From a virus: a DNA stretch of 32,333 nucleotides. The stretch spans positions 1 to 32,333 of the IMG/VR virus record IMGVR_UViG_3300048135_000736, one strand, 5' to 3'. Of this stretch, positions 8,201 through 16,750 are shown in pieces; positions within the stretch are counted from its first letter, which is position 1, and every line of letters starts with the position of its first letter. Made by a program: the position numbers and the translations under genes. The notes beneath the pieces are model-generated. The model saw only the letters and a list, made by a program, of their open reading frames with translations, had not been told where the DNA came from and made no database searches.

Positions 8201-11200
8201 TCAGGAGAGCACCAACGAGAGATCTCAACACCATCAAAGAAGATGTAGTATCTTGTATTTGGCTTCAACCTGTATGCCTGGAATACAACTGGAACAGACT
8301 TCATTGTCCTTGCAACCTGGACATCAGTCACCCTGTCACCATAAGAGGTTCTATCAACTCTTGCGGTGTTTACATTGATGATGTTTTGGAACTCATCTCT
8401 GCGCTCATTAATTGTCGTCGTGGTTGTTGTGGTTGTAACCCTAATTGGTGCTCTGTTTCCTCTAGAATCACCTGTGATTGGTGCACCAACTTGATTGGCA
8501 AGTGCTGCATTACCATCATTCAAACCTGTACCAACTCTTCTAATTTCTGTATTAGAATTAGAAGATCTGTTAACACCTGTAACTCTCCAAGATCCCCAAT
8601 GAGTACCTAAACCTGCTCTCTGCATTGCAGTTGTGAGTCCTTGCATGGCGTTGAACAGACTGTTGTCTTCAATCACCAAGTCTGGACGACGTCTCACATC
8701 AGTCCAAGTGTCAATCTCTGGAATCAGATTTAGTTCACCATCATAAGTGAACACGGTATAAGGTTGTAGGTTGATGAACCTGGTGGCGAATGGGTTCCTC
8801 AGGAATTGAGCGTCATCATATTCAAGAGTCACAATACCATTGTGATTTCTATAATTCTTGAACAGTCTTACATCATCTGCCTGATACTCTTCCTCAAGTC
8901 CCACTTGCTCAGTGAAGTGTGCTGCTCTCAGAGTTGATGATGCTGGGTCAATTGAGTTTCTGTACTGAGATGAGATATCACCTCTTGAGTGATCCTCAAA
9001 TGGATCCACAACAATACCATTCTTGAATCTGTCAAGTCCAGTAACAGCATCTCTTACATTGAAGTTAACTGCAGTCTGTTCAAGGATTGACAACGTAACC
9101 AAATCCTCCAGTCTGTCAATCCTTCTCTCAATACCAGCAATGTCCTTCATCTGGAATCGCTTGTAATTGTACTTCTTAACTCTTACATCCTTAATATTGA
9201 ATGTATATGCTGGAAGTTCAATGTCATAAAGTCTCAGTCCTGTTGCCAGATCAGGTGGTTTAACAGGTGTCTTATCTGAATCACCTTCAAGAATCGTAAG
9301 TGTACCTGATTTATCTAAGAATAAGGAATCAACCTTAGGAAGATAATACTGAATGTCACACTTGAAGAATGAGTTAGGAGCAGGGAATCTAGGAAGATGT
9401 GAGTTACCACCATTGATAGAGTCAAAGAAGTTCATTGCTGATTGTCTATCTCTACCATCTGTAATGGTAGCAATAACAGAAGAGTCAGGACCAACAGTGT
9501 TTACAATTGGTCTAAAGTCAATTGCATCTCTCAACTCAGTGTAGACTCTCTCATCCGTGTGGGCATCAGTTCCACTAAACCTAGGAATGTCTCTGTATGT
9601 GAAATCTGCTCCTGAGGTGTATGAGTCAACACTGAAGAAGTCTCCTTCATTCACATGCTTGAAGTAATCCATTGTAACCACAAGGTCACCTGATGGATCT
9701 CCACCATTTCGACGAATCAATCTTGAAATTTCATAAAGGTTACTTCTTTGTCCATTATCAAATTCGTATCTGTCAGTGACGTCATTTCCATTCATCGTGA
9801 TGGATTTAACTCTAACAACATCTGCGTATCCCAGTGAGATGATTGGGTAAGCAGCTGCTTCTGCATGAGGAATGACAACAACTACATCTCTCTGGATTTC
9901 CTTTCTCTTAGCTTGTGCGTTCTCAACAAACACTGGAGCAATCACCTTAACTGATGCAACAGCTGCAAACTCGTAATCAGTTCCAAATGTAATCTTTCTG
10001 TTGTTGTCTTCTAGGCTGATGTCATCAATCAGCTTGATGAACTTGCCTTCTTCCTGTGTATTGCCAGGCATCTTCATAATACAAGCAGTTGCCAAGTTCA
10101 CATCAGGTAAGAATGTCTCATTGGCTTTGCTGGTAATACACTGAAGTTCTTTAGCTCCAATGTTGATATCAAGAACAAACTGTCTGAAGATTGTGTATGA
10201 GATGCGAGTGTTTAGAGGATCAGTCTCAATAGAAGCTGTAACATCTTGAGGTAGATCATAAATCAGTGAGTCACTCTTGAATCCACCAGCTCTCAGTCTC
10301 AGTCTTTCAATCTGGAAGTTTGTAATTGTCTTCTCAAGGGTTGTTGTAAGGAATATCTTACATGAGTTTCTCTGTCCATTGAAAGCAAAAGGTTTGGTGA
10401 CAAAATGCACCATCTTTCTGATTTCATTATTTAACTCATCAGAGAACACAATGATGTCACCAGAAACCAATTGATCTGATGCATCACCTGCAAGTGTCAT
10501 ACACTCCAGGACATTACTATCAACATTACCAGTAAACAAATTGCCATTAGCAAGTAGAGTCAATTCAGACTCATCATTGTTCCTTCCAGAAACATCAGCA
10601 GAGAACTCATCAGTTCCATTTAATGACAAGGTTGAGTAGAATGACTTTGTCTTTGTGATTGTATTACTAATCTTCAGAGTTGGTACGACTGCATAACCCT
10701 CAGCAATTGGAGTCATACTTGGAATGTTTGTGAAGTCTCCTTCAAGTGCTGTACACTTATAATCCATTACAGTGTCATCCTCATCATCTTGAAGGAATGG
10801 GAATCTTCTCAAGAATAGTCTTCCTTCTTCAGTTGGAATAAGGTTGTATCCATCAAAGATAAAGTGATTACCTTCAATCAGGTGCTCTGTTGATCCAAGA
10901 GTCTCAACCTTGATTGCCTTAACATTAGACAAGTCATCCTGTCCATCCAAGAAAGCAAATCCAGTAACCTCACCATCTCTAATAATCTTTGCTGACTTTC
11001 TAGTCTGATACACACCCTCACCAGGCATGAACTTACCAATGATACTTGACAGAATCAGAACCTGATCTGTAGAACCTTCCTCAATGGTTCCAATCGCACC
11101 ACTAATCTCACCATAAAGCAAATCACCTCTTACCCAAGGCTCGTTGATTGTAAGGATGTCAGGAACAATAACAAACTCAGTGAAGTAAGTTGAGGTAACC

Positions 11201-12825
11201 ACACCCATCTTGTAGGTGGAGTTCTTATCATATGTGTACTCTGGTGTAGCAAGGGTTGAACCTTTTGTGAAGTACCTGGCGTGCATCACACCAGAAGGTA
11301 CAGGCTCAATCTTCACAACATGCTTGACGATTGATGCACCACCATCAATTGACACTCCTCTTACAACATCAAAGTTTGGAGATGTAACAACAGCTGAATT
11401 AGTTCCTTTGTAGATTGTCTCATGATTCAGAGATTCAATTCCACCAATGGGTCCATTACAAATGACATGGAATGTTTCCAGAGGTCTGTTACCCATGTTG
11501 AAATCATGTTCACCAAGATAACCATCATTGTACATTCTGTACGCCTGGATGGCATTCAGGGCTTCAGTTGACTGGGTTGCATTGATAGTTTGAATATCAG
11601 GATGACTGTTGACGTGAGTCACAGGGAAGTAGTCTCCCTCAGTCATCTTGATAATGTTATTTGTTTCAAACGTTACCTGACGTGGCTTCTTACCATAAAC
11701 GTAAACATGACTCTTGAATCCACACTCATAACCCTGAACATATGCCTTGCCTGGATCCACCTTTAACACATAAGTGTCGTCTGCATCTGCTAAGGAAATC
11801 CTCTCAGTTTCGCCAGAACCAGGAACTGGTGGATACAAACCATTGAGATCTGCATCATACAATCCCTCAATATCCTCAGTGTTGTAGTACTCCATCTTGA
11901 TAAGAGGGAAGTCTCTGGCGATGTAATCGCCAGATTCATCATTAGTTCTTCTTGCTAAGATGTCATATAACCATTGCCACTTAACTGTCTCATCTGCACC
12001 TCTGGTTACATTACCTTGGACAATGTTCGCCAACATAATAAAGTTGGGATCAGAATCACCAGGATCTCTTACCTTGAGTCGCAGTGTAATCTTCAGTCTG
12101 TCTGCACCAGGTGCAGCAAAGTTAGATGCTCCTTGTGAGTTATCCAGAAGAGAAGAGTCTTCTGTTGAAGTGACAAATGACTCAGAAACAACAAAACCAA
12201 CTTCCTTATTGGGTCTTGTGGTATATGGATCTACAACTACAATTTCAGTCTCACATCTTACAATAAATCCATTAATAAAATATGAACCATTAGTCACCTG
12301 GAACAGCGTACCTGCTCCCATTGGACGACTGGTAACTGGACGACTAATCTCATTGATGCCAACAACGGCAGTGAATCTGTTAGGGGTGGATGACTCTAGA
12401 GTTTCTCCCTCAACAAATTTCTCATTCTCTTTATCATCACCTGACGACTCATACAACACATATAAGGTTGCATCTGCTTCTTCAGATTTATTCGTTGCGT
12501 GAATAACCTTTGCAACAACACCAGACGATACACCAGTAACCTTATAGCCAATAAAATCTTCTGCCTCAGCACCAAGAGTCAGTTGCGAGAGCCTCACATA
12601 AGGTGCAGGGTTGATAAGTGAAAACTCACCTGGTACAACTACATCACCATCTGTCATAAAGTGAGAAGCAAACTTCTCAAGTTGATCTTGTAGGATCGTC
12701 TGACTTTGAGTTAACTCCCTTGCCTGAACAGGAGTACCAGCCTTGAATAATACTCGATGAAAGTTTTTACTCTCATCAAAGTCGTCATAATATGGAGATA
12801 CATTAAGAGAACGTTGGACTGGCAT
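5254..12825 (-). CDS. Giant DUF4815-type virion structural protein, 2523 residues
   Basis: The N-terminus (NVSPYYDDFDESKNFHRVLF, KAGTPVQARELTQSQTILQD, FASHFMTDGDVVVPGEFSL) is the signature of DUF4815 proteins found after gp8 in marine T4-like phages. Later parts hold a helical segment (IERRIDRLEDLVTLSILEQT), an eight-threonine linker near residue 1465, NTRYYIFFDGVEISRWC, a region with VFVTELETFFKTKD, and a GxGY pair (GVGYGATIG, DPGSGYTEIPTVTVI) coded around 7045-7240. The C-terminus looks like a beta-rich, galactose-binding-like domain. It is probably a large baseplate-periphery component that anchors fibres, perhaps doing the work of T4 gp9-gp11; that equivalence is inference. It has its own late promoter and only a weak ribosome site (AAGA). 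It takes up about 23% of the window in one uninterrupted frame. Confidence 0.88.
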   Translation of the reverse strand: MPVQRSLNVSPYYDDFDESKNFHRVLFKAGTPVQARELTQSQTILQDQLEKFASHFMTDGDVVVPGEFSLINPAPYVRLSQLTLGAEAEDFIGYKVTGVSSGVVAKVIHATNKSEEADATLYVLYESSGDDKENEKFVEGETLESSTPNRFTAVVGINEISRPVTSRPMGAGTLFQVTNGSYFINGFIVRCETEIVVVDPYTTRPNKEVGFVVSESFVTSTEDSSLLDNSQGASNFAAPGADRLKITLRLKVRDPGDSDPNFIMLANIVQGNVTRGADETVKWQWLYDILARRTNDESGDYIARDFPLIKMEYYNTEDIEGLYDADLNGLYPPVPGSGETERISLADADDTYVLKVDPGKAYVQGYECGFKSHVYVYGKKPRQVTFETNNIIKMTEGDYFPVTHVNSHPDIQTINATQSTEALNAIQAYRMYNDGYLGEHDFNMGNRPLETFHVICNGPIGGIESLNHETIYKGTNSAVVTSPNFDVVRGVSIDGGASIVKHVVKIEPVPSGVMHARYFTKGSTLATPEYTYDKNSTYKMGVVTSTYFTEFVIVPDILTINEPWVRGDLLYGEISGAIGTIEEGSTDQVLILSSIIGKFMPGEGVYQTRKSAKIIRDGEVTGFAFLDGQDDLSNVKAIKVETLGSTEHLIEGNHFIFDGYNLIPTEEGRLFLRRFPFLQDDEDDTVMDYKCTALEGDFTNIPSMTPIAEGYAVVPTLKISNTITKTKSFYSTLSLNGTDEFSADVSGRNNDESELTLLANGNLFTGNVDSNVLECMTLAGDASDQLVSGDIIVFSDELNNEIRKMVHFVTKPFAFNGQRNSCKIFLTTTLEKTITNFQIERLRLRAGGFKSDSLIYDLPQDVTASIETDPLNTRISYTIFRQFVLDINIGAKELQCITSKANETFLPDVNLATACIMKMPGNTQEEGKFIKLIDDISLEDNNRKITFGTDYEFAAVASVKVIAPVFVENAQAKRKEIQRDVVVVIPHAEAAAYPIISLGYADVVRVKSITMNGNDVTDRYEFDNGQRSNLYEISRLIRRNGGDPSGDLVVTMDYFKHVNEGDFFSVDSYTSGADFTYRDIPRFSGTDAHTDERVYTELRDAIDFRPIVNTVGPDSSVIATITDGRDRQSAMNFFDSINGGNSHLPRFPAPNSFFKCDIQYYLPKVDSLFLDKSGTLTILEGDSDKTPVKPPDLATGLRLYDIELPAYTFNIKDVRVKKYNYKRFQMKDIAGIERRIDRLEDLVTLSILEQTAVNFNVRDAVTGLDRFKNGIVVDPFEDHSRGDISSQYRNSIDPASSTLRAAHFTEQVGLEEEYQADDVRLFKNYRNHNGIVTLEYDDAQFLRNPFATRFINLQPYTVFTYDGELNLIPEIDTWTDVRRRPDLVIEDNSLFNAMQGLTTAMQRAGLGTHWGSWRVTGVNRSSNSNTEIRRVGTGLNDGNAALANQVGAPITGDSRGNRAPIRVTTTTTTTTINERRDEFQNIINVNTARVDRTSYGDRVTDVQVARTMKSVPVVFQAYRLKPNTRYYIFFDGVEISRWCSPDTPTIGSDDLLRYSGLGGSTNAGFGLPLISDDVGTVTGIMLIPNGRPPVEGGRYISFDRISYETSGPTRSFSTGTRSVRITSSPSDETDLDLVEGFADATFTASGVLIDKQETIVGTRIPRFSNSTISTGRSETRSSSSTSSRVTSANYFDPIAQTFIVDDVQHPDGVFVTELETFFKTKDPTQGVEAYLTTTEGSVPTTTIMPNSIVNLNSDTILRMTCILGGTAVNQTSIREGVSVRGETSNATGIVKSAVVFSSATSNPSQNVDNHVYDLVLTNYNGTFLPGEVLINQDPQSIAARDGSQFRIVQDELRLTRIDVTSLGVGYGATIGASGDIDGFDDQFIQLICSGPQLPGGVSATATGRVSQEGRLFDVRLLDPGSGYTEIPTVTVIDLGLHPTIKGAGAGFEVRVKPHEKAVIMGVSTSADASAGTKFRFKNPIFLMPGETYAFVLKSPNSVEYTAYCSKLGENLLNTQTRVVEQPSLGSLFKSQNGGLWTEDQTQDIKFEMKRAEFSTDFEARLHLQNQPIGQEFVDLDPIETNGNVGTGTAFGDNPSIVRVYHGNHGLHPGDLTEIRGVVGDIGGIDGTLFNNVHTVLHSHFDYFTIQMPMDATSAERGGGTIVSLTPSRPYEVMNLYTGAMIFPGASFKTEVTTAYGQGISGYNDAVVYTRSVPINVQLTDDVYFEDPMVIGNYLNEGKFSGPTLLGGRRSFEMDVKLRTDSSKISPVIDLQRTAVTCTRNLVENFPPTHPIYGPITSTVTFDSTFDAAQVVEKLEFDGTSAQVVKALPNINKLVLRGNSIPTKTSTVSGSLADLGIATVSKADSGNYWNDETLPNGSSYAKWSSRMFIFDNACDGIELRLTSVFYNVTNIRAYYRLKAVGFDGEFGDLSWAPFNPTQSVETNNEFGQTTTLFVPGLSDNADKIEARTYSNVNPFMVESHEWESLTFSAQNLARFDGIAIKIVMTSDNPCQTPLIDDFMMICSE

Positions 12826-12845
12826 TCTTATACGTCTATTTCAGT

Positions 12846-12853
12846 TATTTATC
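12846..12853 (-). promoter_or_regulatory. Late promoter GATAAATA
   Basis: Minus-strand GGATAAATAACTG, starting just after the TGA of gp8. It lies 21 bases before the ATG of the giant DUF4815-type gene. Confidence 0.73.
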
Positions 12854-12854
12854 C

Positions 12855-14300
12855 TCAATAATTAACAATAATTACAAGCTTCTCTGCTTTCTTGGCGTTT
12901 CTTCTTACGGGACGAATATTAGACAAATATAAGATGTTTCCAGAGTATCTGTCAAGTTCTGGATATGCATATCCATCATCATACGTCATGTTGTCAAACT
13001 TGCCACTGAATGATATGTCCGCAATTGTAGATTTAGAACTTTGAAGTCCAGTAATAATCTCTGGACCTGTAAAACGTGTCAACTTACCATCTTCATTATG
13101 AAGATCATAATCTTGGTAATAATGCATGACACCATCAGTCTTATTATAGTACATGACAGTTCCTCTTGCAACACCATTATTGTTACTTTGGTAAATCTCT
13201 TCACCCAAATAAAATACTCCATCAGAGGTGTCAAGTGTCTTGATGGAGAACATTGCAGATAATGTACTCAATGTATCTGCAATATTAATGACTGGATCTT
13301 GTAGGATACCAACCTGTCTGAATTCAATGTCAGTAACAAAGTCATCAGTATCAAAATCTAATTTGGAGAACACACCCACATCAGTTGCAATCAACTGAAG
13401 AGGAAGATTCATTCTCCATCCAGCTGGTGGTGAGATAATAACTCTTGTTCTCAGGTCTCCATTTCCCTCAGGATTCAATGGACTCAATTCATTATCCAAA
13501 TCATAAAGTGTTTTATAAACCTTATCAACCCTAAACTCAAGTGTTGCATGTCTGTATCCTGAACCTCTTCTTACCATCTCAATCTTTGAGATTGATGTTC
13601 CATCAACATGAACTTTGGCAACTGCACCAGTTCCATCACCGATCACATTACAATAGTATGCCCTAACTCTGGATCCAACTCCTTCTGGAAAATCAGTGTA
13701 ATCAGAACCTCTGTTCTCAATAATCACTGTATTAATTTCACCAGCAATCCTTGGATCGTAGCTGTCAATAACAGGAATCCAATTATCAGTTGAATAACTG
13801 GTATTAAGAACAGTGTTTAATGAATAAACCAACAACCACTGATAACCATCAGCAGTTACAAATGGATCTCCAGATCTGTTTAGTGGTTCATTCTCAGACA
13901 AAGAGTTATTATTGTTATTCAAACAAACGTAGATGTCATTCTGTGAGTTGATGATATAAAAGTTTGATTCCTTCAGTGTGGTGGCACCTGAATATGCAGG
14001 ATGCTCATAACTGATATCATCTCTATAGTAATCATAAACAATATTCTGTGTCCAGAACTTCCTTTTAATCATTGGAAATGCATCACTCTTCTCAATTCTG
14101 ACAAGAGACAGCATCTGATTATGAACCTCAATCATCTCCTTTACATCATTCTGTGGAAGAGGAGGTTCTCTATCATTAATCCAAGGAGTGGGCTTACCAA
14201 TGAAGATGTATCCTCTAGGATCATTAGAAGGATAGTTAAAGCTTTCAATTAGATTAATTGTGTTATGGACTCTCAGCCCATCCATCAAGTTTGTTGACAT
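12855..14300 (-). CDS. 8: Baseplate wedge subunit gp8
   Basis: A 481-residue protein, longer than T4 gp8 (334). The N-terminal half has the gp8 pattern: RGYIFIGKPTPWINDREPPL, RKFWTQNIVYDYYRD, NDIYVCLNNNNNSLSENEPL and DPFVTADGYQWLLVYSL. The C-terminal half carries a GxGY-type insertion (NRGSDYTDFPEGV, GDGTGAVAKVHVDG, RRGSGYRHATLEF) that resembles modules in the gp7-like and giant proteins and explains part of the extra length. In T4, gp8 forms a dimer within each baseplate wedge next to gp7 and gp10. The order relative to gp25, gp6 and gp7 agrees with this call. A late promoter lies 20 bases upstream; the ribosome site is weak. Confidence 0.88.
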   Translation of the reverse strand: MSTNLMDGLRVHNTINLIESFNYPSNDPRGYIFIGKPTPWINDREPPLPQNDVKEMIEVHNQMLSLVRIEKSDAFPMIKRKFWTQNIVYDYYRDDISYEHPAYSGATTLKESNFYIINSQNDIYVCLNNNNNSLSENEPLNRSGDPFVTADGYQWLLVYSLNTVLNTSYSTDNWIPVIDSYDPRIAGEINTVIIENRGSDYTDFPEGVGSRVRAYYCNVIGDGTGAVAKVHVDGTSISKIEMVRRGSGYRHATLEFRVDKVYKTLYDLDNELSPLNPEGNGDLRTRVIISPPAGWRMNLPLQLIATDVGVFSKLDFDTDDFVTDIEFRQVGILQDPVINIADTLSTLSAMFSIKTLDTSDGVFYLGEEIYQSNNNGVARGTVMYYNKTDGVMHYYQDYDLHNEDGKLTRFTGPEIITGLQSSKSTIADISFSGKFDNMTYDDGYAYPELDRYSGNILYLSNIRPVRRNAKKAEKLVIIVNY

Positions 14301-14319
14301 CAGTTAATGGATTTATTAT

Positions 14320-14327
14320 TATTTATT
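14320..14327 (-). promoter_or_regulatory. Late promoter AATAAATA
   Basis: Minus-strand TTAAATAAATAATAATA, directly following the TAA of the collar fibre gene and 20 bases before the gp8 ATG. Confidence 0.7.
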
Positions 14328-16720
14328 TAAGTCTTGATGAGATACATCAAGGCGACGTTGCGAGGACGGGTTTCACTAGCAATACGTGGTGTACCATTCG
14401 TACCATCACTTTTAGCACCTTTAACATAATCTGATCTAAACTGTAACGAGCCCCCTGCGGAAACAGCGCCTGCATTGGCAACTGCTGTAACTGCGGTGGA
14501 GGCAGAATGATGGTGACCTTGGAATGCGTCATCCTGAGAACTCAGTAAGTTACGACCAGAATCCACACCTCTACTGTGATCCCATGCTCTCACAAACTCA
14601 CCACGAAGATCTGGAACATTAGGCCCAACCACAGCAGCTAAATCTGGATAAGCTGCAGTAGATTGTCCATTACACTCAAGATAACCAACTGGTATTGTTA
14701 GGGTCGCCCACATAATAATCGATCCAGTAATAACTGGTGCGTTTGTGTTTATTGTTGGAAAGACAACATACAACTCATTGTCAATATTCTTTTTAATTGA
14801 TACGTCATCATAAACAACATTAACTTTGTTATTCAGAAGATTGATTGCATCACCTGCATTTACCTGCAATGCATTATTTACAGCATCGTGATTTAATCCA
14901 GCTCCTGCAACAATGGCAATGTTGTTGTTTAAATCAACTTCAAGTCCACTACCAACTCTGACATTGAGTTTACCATCAGTTGTGTCATTGGCAATGCCAG
15001 AATCAATCTGGAGTCCACCATTGGATGGTGTGTAAGTAAGTCCAGGACCACTGTCTACTGTGATGTCATTATTGAGGTTTACGTTCGCGCCATCGCCAAC
15101 TCTTACATTAATGAAATCAGCATCAATTGAACACGCAACGCCACTCAGAATTTGTAACTTGTTATCACCATCAACTGTGATTCCATTACCATTTCTGACA
15201 TTGATGATGTCACTGTCAATTGAGCAGGCGTTCCCACTCAGAATCTGTAAATTGTTATCAGCATCAACTGTGATTCCATCACCAGGTCTGACATTGATGA
15301 TGTCGTTATCAATTGAAGCAGCAACACCAGCCAGAATCTGAATCTGGTTATTGACATCAACTGTGATTCCATCACCAGGTCTGACATTAACTGTATCATT
15401 GACTGTATCAATTGCAACACCAGGATTGACATCTAACCCATCAAGTGATGGTGTGTAAACTAATCCATTACCTGGATTAATTGTGATGTCATTCTGAGAA
15501 TCAACAAATGCACCCTTACCAACTCTGACATTCAGTTTGTCTCCATTGACATCTGATGCAATACCAGGAACAACATCCAATCTGATAGTGTCACCAAGGA
15601 CAAGAGGTCTTCCTCCACCACTGAGTGCATCACCAGCAACAATGTCATCAATGATTTGAACCTTCTCCATATCCCACATCGCCTTAGCGGTGTTATAGAA
15701 TAGGATTGCCCAGTGTGTACGATACGTGTCATCAACGTTGATGAGATCTTCTAATGGATTATCAACGTTCTTCCATTCCTGTGTTCTTGCTTCATATTTC
15801 AGAACCTGTTGATCCTGAGGATTGGTTACCTCAACATCATCAATTCTTGTAATACCCTTAATTCTTGGATGTCCATTTCTCCAAATCTTAGTCAGTGGGT
15901 TGTAATTAAGGGTATCATCTTCACCAGGTGACTCAGCACTAACGTCAGCAATCTCTTTAACTCTGATTGATTTTAGATAACCCTCAACAGCGTGGTTACC
16001 CCACATATAAGCTTCATTCCACTTATCAATGTCACTCCCACCAATTGTGTGGGCTGGATGAGACATGAAGTAAGGATCTTGTTCAATGAAATCGTCAATC
16101 AGAAGATACTCACTTAAGTCTGGTGCTGTGTAATCAAGTCTATAACCATTGACATCCAGTCTCCCTCTTCTGTTAAGTGGCTCTGGTGGTAAGTTGAGAG
16201 TTGTTATTACAATCGCAGGAGTTGCTTGCCACAACCTTGTTGCAGAACTCCAACTTAGTGTGTCTCTATCAACAGGATTTGGATATGTGGTATTAGGTGA
16301 AACGTTCTCGTGATTCTCTAAAGGTCCAGTGGTGTCTGCTGGATAGAAGTTAAAGATTCCCAATCTTGAATCGTAATCTAACCTTCCACCAAGTGATGCT
16401 TTATCTACAGGATAGTTCTTTACAGACAGATCAGTAAGAATGATATGTGAGTCATCTTCCTTATCATTGATCCATTTACTTCCATCCCACCTTAGGATCT
16501 GTCCAGCAGTGGGAGTTGTGAGTACAACATCCTGGAGGTCTTTTACAAAAGTCCTCTCAGCAGTTGCAAGAGCAAGATCATCAACTAAGATAGTCTTAGA
16601 GGTGGTGATTCCAGTAGCTGGATCGTTGTCGTTAACAATAAGGTAGTCTCCATCAGTCAGCCTTTGAACAGCTGCTAACTCACTAACCTTAACGACGTCA
16701 AAGATTGTCGTGGTAGCCAA
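14327..16720 (-). CDS. Tail fibre with tandem beta repeats and tail-collar receptor tip
   Basis: A 797-residue protein. Residues about 10-52 (KVSELAAVQRLTDGDYLIVN) form an attachment-like segment shared with the next upstream gene. A middle region has fibre-type segments (RIDDVEVTNPQDQQVLKYE). From about residue 385 to 640 come repeats of the NVRPGDGITVDxDN type, three of them exact 31-residue units. The C-terminus is a full tail-collar domain: GYLECNGQSTAAYPDLAAVV, VPDLRGEFVRAWDHSRGVDS, DDAFQGHHHSAS and RPRNVALMYLIKT. The GHHH is like the metal-binding histidines of the T4 gp12 tip. Probably a short-tail-fibre type host-binding protein. The start is TTG, chosen because AGGA lies six bases before it and the late promoter 21 before. 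Confidence 0.85.
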   Translation of the reverse strand: MATTTIFDVVKVSELAAVQRLTDGDYLIVNDNDPATGITTSKTILVDDLALATAERTFVKDLQDVVLTTPTAGQILRWDGSKWINDKEDDSHIILTDLSVKNYPVDKASLGGRLDYDSRLGIFNFYPADTTGPLENHENVSPNTTYPNPVDRDTLSWSSATRLWQATPAIVITTLNLPPEPLNRRGRLDVNGYRLDYTAPDLSEYLLIDDFIEQDPYFMSHPAHTIGGSDIDKWNEAYMWGNHAVEGYLKSIRVKEIADVSAESPGEDDTLNYNPLTKIWRNGHPRIKGITRIDDVEVTNPQDQQVLKYEARTQEWKNVDNPLEDLINVDDTYRTHWAILFYNTAKAMWDMEKVQIIDDIVAGDALSGGGRPLVLGDTIRLDVVPGIASDVNGDKLNVRVGKGAFVDSQNDITINPGNGLVYTPSLDGLDVNPGVAIDTVNDTVNVRPGDGITVDVNNQIQILAGVAASIDNDIINVRPGDGITVDADNNLQILSGNACSIDSDIINVRNGNGITVDGDNKLQILSGVACSIDADFINVRVGDGANVNLNNDITVDSGPGLTYTPSNGGLQIDSGIANDTTDGKLNVRVGSGLEVDLNNNIAIVAGAGLNHDAVNNALQVNAGDAINLLNNKVNVVYDDVSIKKNIDNELYVVFPTINTNAPVITGSIIMWATLTIPVGYLECNGQSTAAYPDLAAVVGPNVPDLRGEFVRAWDHSRGVDSGRNLLSSQDDAFQGHHHSASTAVTAVANAGAVSAGGSLQFRSDYVKGAKSDGTNGTPRIASETRPRNVALMYLIKT
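15110..15388 (-). repeat. Three 93-bp tandem repeats in fibre gene
   Basis: Units at 15296-15388, 15203-15295 and 15110-15202 each encode 31 residues beginning NVR(P/N)G(D/N)GITVD and containing LQILSG and (S/A)SID. The landmark CATCAACTGTGATTCCA on the plus strand recurs at 15169, 15262 and 15355, exactly 93 bases apart. Degenerate, longer copies flank the array on both sides. This fits repeated shaft strands of a trimeric beta-helix-like fibre. Confidence 0.9.
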
Positions 16721-16740
16721 TGTCTTTCCTACTTTTCAGT

Positions 16741-16748
16741 TATTTATT
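16741..16748 (-). promoter_or_regulatory. Late promoter AATAAATA
   Basis: Minus-strand CTAATAAATAACTG, two bases after the TAA of the LamG gene and 21 bases before the TTG start of the collar fibre. The constant spacing supports the TTG. Confidence 0.74.
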
Positions 16749-16750
16749 AG

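Noticed and set aside
14311-14316. Second ATAAAT match near the gp8 promoter
   Set aside because: It lacks the final A of the core and lies too close to the ATG; the match at 14320-14327 has normal spacing.
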